64,000 nucleotides of DNA from Bog-473 sp963730785 (GTDB lineage: Bacteria; Actinomycetota; Acidimicrobiia; Acidimicrobiales; RAAP-2). The notes beneath the pieces are model-generated. The model saw only the letters and a program-made list of their open reading frames with translations. It made no database searches and was not told the origin of the DNA. Where the stretch lies: contig CAVSTF010000013.1 in NCBI GenBank assembly GCA_963730785.1, positions 124,001 through 188,000 of the forward strand. Reading direction: 5' to 3'. This document shows, in pieces, positions 57,496-64,000 of the stretch (the stretch's first letter is position 1; each line of letters opens with the position of its first letter). The translations under genes and the position numbers were made by a program.

Positions 57496-57690
57496 TCATT
57501 TCGCCAGCTTTTCCACGCACCAGCCTCGCGACATAGGAGTCGTGACCTTAGGGCACTCCAGTCCTAGAGACTTCTCGGCGGCAGTGAATCGGCAGGCGGT
57601 CTCGATAGTGCGGCCACCTTGGCCATAGGTTCGAATTTGTGTGTCCTCCAAGGTGAAGTGAGCACTTGGTGACACCTGGGTATCCAACAT
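57496..57690 (-). CDS. Possible small Cys-containing protein
   Basis: A 64-residue reading (TIETACRFTAAEKSLGLECP, then SRGWCVEKLAK) has three Cys and a composition unlike random frames. It can be extended to 57813 but would then overlap the divergent coiled-coil gene. No ribosome site is obvious. Support is weak. Confidence 0.3.
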   Translation of the reverse strand: MLDTQVSPSAHFTLEDTQIRTYGQGGRTIETACRFTAAEKSLGLECPKVTTPMSRGWCVEKLAK

Positions 57691-57770
57691 TAAGCGAGCG
57701 TGAACTCGAGGCAAAACCTTCCCGGCCGGCTTGGTCCTGACCCTTCGTTCCTGGTAGCAAGATGATTGAA

Positions 57771-58370
57771 ATGAGCACCAGTCCATGGAATCCGGTGTTC
57801 GGCGAACCGACACAGAGCGATGTCAGCCCGCAGGGGTCCCCAAACCGCCCGTACCAATTCGCCAACGGGAATCCTCCAGTTCCGCCAGCCACAGACCCCG
57901 TGTATCCCGATGCCGCCAATGCTGAGATTCACTCGATAGCGTCGGCAATCGAGGAACTGCAGAATCGGCTGGAAGTAGCCAACAGCCACTTGGGACATGC
58001 AACCGCTTTACGAGATTCAGAAGTTGAGATAGGTCGACTCTTCGTTGAAGCGCAGCGGTTCTCTGAATCATCGATTTCGAGGCTTGAACAGCAGATTCAA
58101 GAGATCCTGTTGGAGGCAGAATCCAAGGCCACTCAGATTTTGCGAGAGGCAACTGAAGAAGCCCAGGAGATTCGCCGGCAAGCCCACGAAGCAGCATTTG
58201 TCTCTTCAAGAGCGGCCAAGGAATTGCAGTCTGCCATCGCTGGATTCACAGTAGTGAACAGTGCGCTTGTGAATGAGCTGAGCGCTCTGAACACAATGCT
58301 TACTCCGTCTTCGGAGCAACAAGTGGCACAGCAGTTGGGTCACCAACCGCCAATTACGGGATCCTTCTAG
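57771..58370 (+). CDS. Coiled-coil protein, DivIVA-like
   Basis: About 199 residues from the ATG at 57771 (an in-frame ATG at 57762 is also possible). The N-terminal 50 residues are Pro/Asn-rich. Residues about 50-180 form a continuous helix with heptads (EEAQEIRRQAHEAAFVSSRA, LEQQIQEILLEAESKATQIL), the pattern of DivIVA/Wag31 or ATP-synthase-b-type coiled coils. It may organise the cell pole or envelope machinery; this is inference from architecture. Confidence 0.65.
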   Translation: MSTSPWNPVFGEPTQSDVSPQGSPNRPYQFANGNPPVPPATDPVYPDAANAEIHSIASAIEELQNRLEVANSHLGHATALRDSEVEIGRLFVEAQRFSESSISRLEQQIQEILLEAESKATQILREATEEAQEIRRQAHEAAFVSSRAAKELQSAIAGFTVVNSALVNELSALNTMLTPSSEQQVAQQLGHQPPITGSF

Positions 58371-58429
58371 CGTTCCCACTTGTCACTAGGTCGCTCCACT
58401 TGCAACGTCAGCGATAGTGGCAGTCCTCA

Positions 58430-60673
58430 GTGAGCACGGAGTTCATCGACCTTGCCGGATTCAGCGAAAACCAACCTTTGACGAGCGACCTTCACATGCC
58501 TGAATCCCACCTGACGCCACCCTCCCAGCCGATTGATCCGGGCCACGGTTCAGGACCAATCGGCTTTCGATCGTTCGATCTGGTCCGTCAGTACTTCGAG
58601 GAACTTGCATCCAATGAGCCCTCCGCCGAAGGTCCAAATGGCCGTGAGGCCATTGACTGGGACGTTGTACGGGAGTCGCTAGCTGGTTCCGAGTCCGTTG
58701 AGGAAGCAATCGGCCGGGCTGTCGTCATCGCTGACTTGATGAGCCGTGGCAAGTACAAGGGACCAGGCTCAAGTAGTCAGCGGAATTCGAGTGCCTTCTT
58801 CTCCTTCGACAACACGAACGCAATAGCGAATTTTGGAGAAAAGACAAGGTTTAGAACTTGGATTGCAGAAAGAGCCTCCGCTCATCGAGCACTCACCTCA
58901 ATGGCCATATGCGTCGCAATGATTCTGACGGCGCTCACCATTTCGGTCGCAACGAGCCGAGGAAGTACTGCGCCAACTGTCTTTAAGAAACCTGGGGTAA
59001 GTGTCGTCAGCGGCAACGCGCAGCTCGCAGCGGTGTCACTTTCAGACTCCGATGCAGGATCAGCAGCAGTGACTCTCACTACCCTGCCTGCGGCTACGGC
59101 ACCTCCTGCCCCTTCTCCGCCGTCACTGGCAACTGCGCCGCCCTTGCGTCCTCATGAAGTGTTCGGTTTTGCGCCTTACTGGACGCTTGACCAAAGCGCC
59201 GGATTCGACGTGAATCGGATCTCGACATTCGACTACTTCAGCATTCCTGTAAACGCCGACGGGAGTTTGTCGGAATCGGGCCCAGGTTGGAACGGATTCC
59301 AAAGCCAAGCACTCACCAATCTCATCACTCGAGCTCACACGGCGGGGGACCGAGTCGTGCTCACCGTCAACTGCTTTGATCAGAGCACACTCAATCAGCT
59401 CACCTCTTCTCCCAGCGCGCCTTCAACTCTTGCTGCCGCGCTTTTAGGGGCAATGCGGGAGAAAAGCTTCGATGGGGTCAATTTGGACCTCGAAGGAACG
59501 GGTAGTGGCGATCAGGCTGGACTCACGAATCTCGTCACTCAAGTTTCAACCGCAATCCATCAGGCGAATCCCCACTATCAGGTGACCATGGACACCTATG
59601 CCAGCTCCGGCGGAGATCCAAATGGGTTCTACAACATAAAGGCCCTTGCTCCAGCCGTCGATGCATTCTTCGTCATGCAGTATCAGTTGAATCTCCAATC
59701 TGGTGGGTCGGCCACCTCACCCCTCACCAGCACAATGCTGAGCGACAAGGAGACGATCGATCAATACGTGGCTGCCGTTCCAGGCTCCAAGGTAATTCTC
59801 GGCTTGCCCTATTTCGGAATCGATTGGCCGACGAGCAATGGCACTCTGTCTGCGCAAGCGACTGGAGCGGCCACCACGCCGTCGGATGGACAGATCATGT
59901 CGAGTGGCCATCCGATTTATTGGGACACGACCACCGATACGGCTTGGACCTCATACCAGGTGGGCTCGCAGTGGCACGAGACGTTCTATGAAGATCCGAC
60001 GTCCCTGTACGAAGCGGCCCAGTTAGCAAACAACGCAAATCTCGCCGGAGTTGGGATCTGGGCCCTCGGCATGGACGGAAATAGTCCGAGCATGCTGTCA
60101 GCACTTCTAGGTGGTGCAGTTCCGATCAAGGAAGGTGGAGCCGGCCCTTCTTCAACTTCTGAGTCCCCAAGCAGTTCGACCACGACAACCACCAGTTCGC
60201 CCCCCTCGCCCGCTTCGTCGACCACTAGTTCGCCAACTTCAACTTCGTCATCGACTACCACCAGCACCACAACACCCGCACCCTTCGGAGGGTTTCCGGT
60301 AACGACCACCACGACTGCACCGATCCTTGGTCCGATACCCTCGCCTCCTAGCTCAACTGCCACTTCGCTGCCGACAGCCCCAACGGCCTATCAGTACTCC
60401 GGAACGTGGAACGGGCAGCAGGTGACGTTGACTCCCACTTCCGCCGGAACGTCGACCGGTGCCGATGTGGCGGCCGGAACGTTGACAGGGTTTGCTACCA
60501 ATGACCCAGAGATGTCCTGCCTGACAAACGTCCCGCTTCACGTTGTTGCGCTCAGTGGGGAGTCAAACGAGTACTTCGTAGAGACGCCACAGCCCAACGA
60601 CTGCGCGGAAGCGTATCTTCACCTTTTTTGCGACGTCATGACCCCCATAAGACGTTCGGGTAGGGATTCCTGA
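58430..60673 (+). CDS. Membrane-anchored GH18-like hydrolase
   Basis: This 747-residue GTG-start protein has a cytoplasmic N-terminal module (about 48-108, IDWDVVRESLAGSESVEEAI) that resembles the one in the class E sortase. A membrane helix (AICVAMILTALTISVA) and Pro-rich linker follow. The GH18 domain (about 240-560) resembles spore-cortex YaaH-type enzymes: FGFAPYWTLDQ, catalytic FDGVNLDLEGTG, FVMQYQLNLQ and GVGIWALGMDG. A long Ser/Thr/Pro linker and a small C-terminal domain end the protein. It probably acts on peptidoglycan or another N-acetylhexosamine polymer. Its stop overlaps the next start as TGATG. Confidence 0.82.
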   Translation: MSTEFIDLAGFSENQPLTSDLHMPESHLTPPSQPIDPGHGSGPIGFRSFDLVRQYFEELASNEPSAEGPNGREAIDWDVVRESLAGSESVEEAIGRAVVIADLMSRGKYKGPGSSSQRNSSAFFSFDNTNAIANFGEKTRFRTWIAERASAHRALTSMAICVAMILTALTISVATSRGSTAPTVFKKPGVSVVSGNAQLAAVSLSDSDAGSAAVTLTTLPAATAPPAPSPPSLATAPPLRPHEVFGFAPYWTLDQSAGFDVNRISTFDYFSIPVNADGSLSESGPGWNGFQSQALTNLITRAHTAGDRVVLTVNCFDQSTLNQLTSSPSAPSTLAAALLGAMREKSFDGVNLDLEGTGSGDQAGLTNLVTQVSTAIHQANPHYQVTMDTYASSGGDPNGFYNIKALAPAVDAFFVMQYQLNLQSGGSATSPLTSTMLSDKETIDQYVAAVPGSKVILGLPYFGIDWPTSNGTLSAQATGAATTPSDGQIMSSGHPIYWDTTTDTAWTSYQVGSQWHETFYEDPTSLYEAAQLANNANLAGVGIWALGMDGNSPSMLSALLGGAVPIKEGGAGPSSTSESPSSSTTTTTSSPPSPASSTTSSPTSTSSSTTTSTTTPAPFGGFPVTTTTTAPILGPIPSPPSSTATSLPTAPTAYQYSGTWNGQQVTLTPTSAGTSTGADVAAGTLTGFATNDPEMSCLTNVPLHVVALSGESNEYFVETPQPNDCAEAYLHLFCDVMTPIRRSGRDS

Positions 60674-62495
60674 TGGAACACACCACTACCTCGACACTCG
60701 TACGGGCGCCGGTGAATGAACCTGAGGTGGAACTAGATTCGCCAGCGCCGCGACCGAGAACGCTGCGATTTCCCCAGGTGCCTCGAAGTGTGCGGGAGCC
60801 TCAACCAGCACTAGGTGTCCGCTCACCCGCCGCTCCCAAAATACTCAGCGAGGGCGGCTCAGTATTTCTCGTTGCATTTGGCATCTACCTTGTCGTTGCC
60901 ATCCTGCTCGACTTCAAATACAAGGTTTATCCGGGTGACGCCTTCTCGCGAATGGCCAATGGATTCTACGTCATCTATTCGAGCGATCCCCATCTCGCGG
61001 CGATCGGGTTTGTTTGGGAACCGCTGCAATCACTGGCCGATATGGTCGTTCTTCTTCTAGGGAATCACATCTGGCCTGCGCTCTCACACGATGAGTTTTC
61101 CGGGAGTCTGGTGAGCGCACTTGCCATGGCCGGCGCAGCCTTCCAAATGTGCGCTGCGCTGCGTGAGTGGGGGGTTAGTCGGGCTCCACGGCTCCTGCTG
61201 ACCGGGCTTTTTGCTGTGGATCCCATGATTGCCTACTACGCGGGTAATGGGATGAGCGAGTCCCTATTTACCTTCACACTCATTACCGCCACCCGTTACC
61301 TACTGCGATGGATGCGCGACCGTGATCTCCGTTCGCTCGCCTACAGCGCGACGGCGTTGGCCTTGTGTTACTTAACCCGTAACGAAGCTGCCACAGCCGC
61401 CCTCATTGGGGGAATAGTCGTGGGTCTCGTCACTTACTCGCGATCGAAAGGGAAGCGATCAGATCGAGCCAAAAGGGGTGTCTCCGACCTGCTGATCTTC
61501 GGTGCCCCGGCCTTCATTGCTGCGTTGGGTTGGGCCATCTGCAGCTATGTGATCATCGGCGCCATTATTGACGGAGGTGCTCTGCAGGTTCGCCTCGCCC
61601 ACCAAGAAGGACTCGGTGGCACCTTGTTCCACCGAATCTGCTACGAGACAGACGCCATTCTCGCTCTGGCACCTTTCCTGCTCCCCTTGCTGGTCGTTGC
61701 GGTGGCTGTTGCGCTCATAAGGCGGGATCCTCGGATCCTGGCGCCTTTGGGTGTGCTTGGTGGTTCCCTGGCCTTTGACACCTTCTCTCGTACTTGAGCA
61801 ACTCCATCGACGCCGCTCTCCGGTACTGGATCGTGATTATCCCACTTGGTGTGCTGCTCCTCGGATCTTTGGTGGCGGCAATTCAGACTCCTCGGCCAGA
61901 CCGGATTGCCTTGTCCTCCCCAAGGCGCACAGAAGGTTCCGGTCTCCCCAACCTTGGAAGCCTGTTCGCCATCGGACTAGTGCTGCTGGTGATGATCCCA
62001 ACCATCATCATCACTGGATCCGGGATCGTGAATCCCAACATTGGCGTAGAGGAGTCGGCACAAATCGGATTCATCTTCAAACCTCACGACAAGAGCTTTA
62101 CGCCTAGAGCCGTGTATCCGTTTACTGAGTCGCTCGATGCTTACCTCGCAACTTTGCACCTCCCAAACAGCGACGTCCTAGTCGACAACGCCGACTCCAC
62201 CGGCTGCGTGGCGCAAATGATCGTCATGAGCCCACAACCGAGAGTCTTTGTGATTCCGAACAACAGGGACTTCCAGCGGGTCTTAGCCGATCCCATAGCG
62301 TTTCATGACCGCTACCTTTTGGTACCCGATCCGACAACGCTGTCAGAACCCGGTGAACTCAATAACACGTACCCCACCCTTTGGAAAACTGGGGCGGGTT
62401 TCGCCAAAATGGTGCACCAGTTTCAAGGGGGAAGGTCGGCATGCCCTGACTACCGTCTCTTCCACGTTCTCAGGCACACCAATACACTTGGCTAA
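60673..62495 (+). CDS. Polytopic membrane protein, GT-C glycosyltransferase-like, one frameshift
   Basis: About 606 residues after correction. There are around ten membrane helices, with an acidic first loop (YPGDAFSRMANGFYVIYSSD) and YLTRNEAATAALIGG, as in dolichol/polyprenol-sugar mannosyltransferases. The C-terminal extracytoplasmic part of about 170 residues has LPNSDVLVDNADSTGC. The frame breaks at about 61790 in a TTCTCTCG stretch; correction joins FDTFS to YLSNSIDAALRYW. It is coupled to the GH18-like gene by a 1-bp overlap. Substrate is unknown. Confidence 0.72.
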
Positions 62496-62585
62496 CGCGA
62501 CTGACAGCCGACAATGAGCAGGTTGTCCAATGGACTTCAATCGTCTCAAACAGCCCCTAGGGACGAAGAGACTCGACCTCTCAAC

Positions 62586-63929
62586 CTATGGGAGGAGCGG
62601 GTCAGCTGCTCCATTGCAGCAACCTGCTTGCGTGCGCTTGGTCGTCTCCCCAGCCAAGGCTTCGAGAGCGTGTCGTGCCGTTGCATCCCAGTTGAAGTGG
62701 CCAGCGTGCACTAACGCACCACCTGAGAGTCGGCCACGCATACCTTTGTCCATCAACATCTGGGCCAACGTTCCGCCGAAGTCTTCAATCCCTCTTGGCG
62801 TGCGGCAGTCCACCAAGAGACCCGACGCACCGTCGATCACCGCATCAGCATGCCCAGCGATAGCTGAGGCCACAGCCGGTGTTCCGCAGGCTGCCGCCTC
62901 GGTGAGCGTCATACCCCACCCCTCGCGCTCCGACGTGCTCGCCACCGCCCAAGCTTGGCGATACCAAGCCACCAATTCCTCGTCCCCCACCCGACCGGGC
63001 AGGTGCAACCAATTGGCCGCTCCCAGCTCGGCCCGGAGAGCCTCAAGTGCGGGTCGCTCGTAGCCTTCCCCGATGATTACTGCCTTGAGGTCGGGTACCG
63101 ACGTTTTCGCCAGTGCCAGGGCGCGCATCAATACGTCGAAGCGCTTCACGGGCACTAGCCGACCCACAGCAACTACCAATGGTGGCCCTGAGCGTGTTCC
63201 CCCAGGCGAGTAACGATCATCGATGCCGGGAGGCGCCACTGTGATGTTGCCGCGCGGCAATCCGAGCATGTCGACGATCTCAGTGCGCGAGGACTCCGAG
63301 AGGGTGACGATACGAGTTGAGCGGTACAGCCGCGGGGCAAATCGTCGTTCCATAGTGTTGCCAACTTTGGCCAGGACCGGCGGCAGGACCATTCCCCACA
63401 TTTCGGCATGCACGTGGTGCAGGAAGACCAGACGCGGACCGCGGTACCAAACCGGTGAAAGAAAGGGCACCCCGTTCCATATCTCGACGAGAGCATCCCC
63501 GGATCGGTAATCCTGTCCGATCCCCTCCCAGATCGCTCCTGGAAAAACCGCATAGCGCCCAGCACGCCGATCCACCTCGTAGCCGCTGCGCAAAATAGTC
63601 TCGGGGCCACCGGGGACCGCAGATGTGCGAAACGACACCTCGATCCCGGCAGCGGCCCAGCGCGAGGCAATCATGTGGGCGTGGAGCTCAGAGCCCCCTG
63701 CCTCGGGATCACCCAGGTCGCGCCACGCCAAGAAGCGGACCCGCCGGATTCCGGCTTTGGCTGCGATTGCGGCCAGTACTTCCGCCGAAGAAGGTTGGTC
63801 TCGTGCGCCGCTCGCTGCCTGGTCTTGGGGTGCTACCTCAAGTATGCCGTCTACCTCGTCCGTCGTGCAGTCGACGGGAATCTCTATGTCCACGAGTGCC
63901 TGATCTGCGACTGGGAGGGTCTGAGTCAT
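62586..63929 (-). CDS. GT4-family glycosyltransferase
   Basis: This 447-residue protein has the GT-B fold of family 4 retaining glycosyltransferases. The first 65 residues are a variable extension. Then come RVRFLAWRDLGDPEAGGSEL, FLHHVHAEMWGM, the nucleotide-sugar domain start LVVAVGRLVPVKRFDVLMRA, and the EX7E-type donor motif in SEREGWGMTLTEAAACGTP. It probably transfers a sugar to a lipid or envelope polymer at the inner face of the membrane. It is convergent with the preceding membrane protein. Confidence 0.88.
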   Translation of the reverse strand: MTQTLPVADQALVDIEIPVDCTTDEVDGILEVAPQDQAASGARDQPSSAEVLAAIAAKAGIRRVRFLAWRDLGDPEAGGSELHAHMIASRWAAAGIEVSFRTSAVPGGPETILRSGYEVDRRAGRYAVFPGAIWEGIGQDYRSGDALVEIWNGVPFLSPVWYRGPRLVFLHHVHAEMWGMVLPPVLAKVGNTMERRFAPRLYRSTRIVTLSESSRTEIVDMLGLPRGNITVAPPGIDDRYSPGGTRSGPPLVVAVGRLVPVKRFDVLMRALALAKTSVPDLKAVIIGEGYERPALEALRAELGAANWLHLPGRVGDEELVAWYRQAWAVASTSEREGWGMTLTEAAACGTPAVASAIAGHADAVIDGASGLLVDCRTPRGIEDFGGTLAQMLMDKGMRGRLSGGALVHAGHFNWDATARHALEALAGETTKRTQAGCCNGAADPLLP

Positions 63930-64000
63930 CGATCGCCATTGTCACGACCCTGAGTCCGGTCCACAAGCGAAAATGGCCTCTGACACGAAGAGATAACCGA

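Overview
This window is a high-G+C Actinomycetota chromosome segment, probably from the class Acidimicrobiia or a close relative. That assignment is inferred from the rpmG/tRNA/secE/nusG/rplKAJL/rpoB layout, an MptB-type mannosyltransferase, an AddAB/AdnAB-type nuclease, class E sortase with LAxTG signals and an SqdB sulfolipid gene; no database search was possible.

Region 1 (1-7.2 kb, minus strand) is the classic translation/transcription block: tRNA-Thr, tRNA-Met, rpmG, tRNA-Trp, secE, nusG, rplK, rplA, rplJ, rplL and partial rpoB. Region 2 (7.3-33 kb) is mixed housekeeping: a GNAT acetyltransferase, mptB-like mannosyltransferase, tRNA-Tyr, yajQ, a GtrA protein, a GH1 glycosidase, tesB, gltA, sqdB, an addB/addA-type recombination nuclease pair, rmuC, phoU, asd, recR, dnaX, two tRNA-Ser genes, tadA, and an 84-nt tRNA-Ser-like element with its own terminator. 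Many conserved genes here are split by single-base insertions (rpoB, mptB, GH1, addB, addA, rmuC, asd, recR three times, dnaX at least five times). Nearly all are +1 in short homopolymers, which points to sequence error rather than real pseudogenes.

Region 3 (33-58 kb) is the distinctive part and is visibly less G+C-rich. A run of minus-strand genes, mostly joined by 4-nt ATGA overlaps, combines a complete high-affinity phosphate transporter (pstC, pstA, pstS, a second PstS-like protein, pstB) with an exosortase fused to an EpsI-like domain and a class E sortase. Upstream in the same direction are a third, 720-residue PstS-like protein and four secreted paralogues of one uncharacterised Cys-containing domain. 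Six secreted proteins in the region end in an LAxTG-like motif, a membrane helix and basic residues, the form expected of class E sortase substrates. One of the four paralogues ends instead in a PEAP-plus-helix-plus-RRRK signal resembling a PEP-CTERM exosortase signal. A near-consensus PHO box lies upstream (55033-55050). I infer a phosphate-starvation surface system in which phosphate-binding proteins and Ig-like adhesins are anchored by enzymes made from the same transcript.

Region 4 (55-64 kb) holds small membrane-anchored or coiled-coil proteins of unknown function, a GH18-like membrane protein whose cytoplasmic N-terminal module resembles that of the sortase, a polytopic glycosyltransferase-like protein translationally coupled to it, and a GT4 glycosyltransferase.
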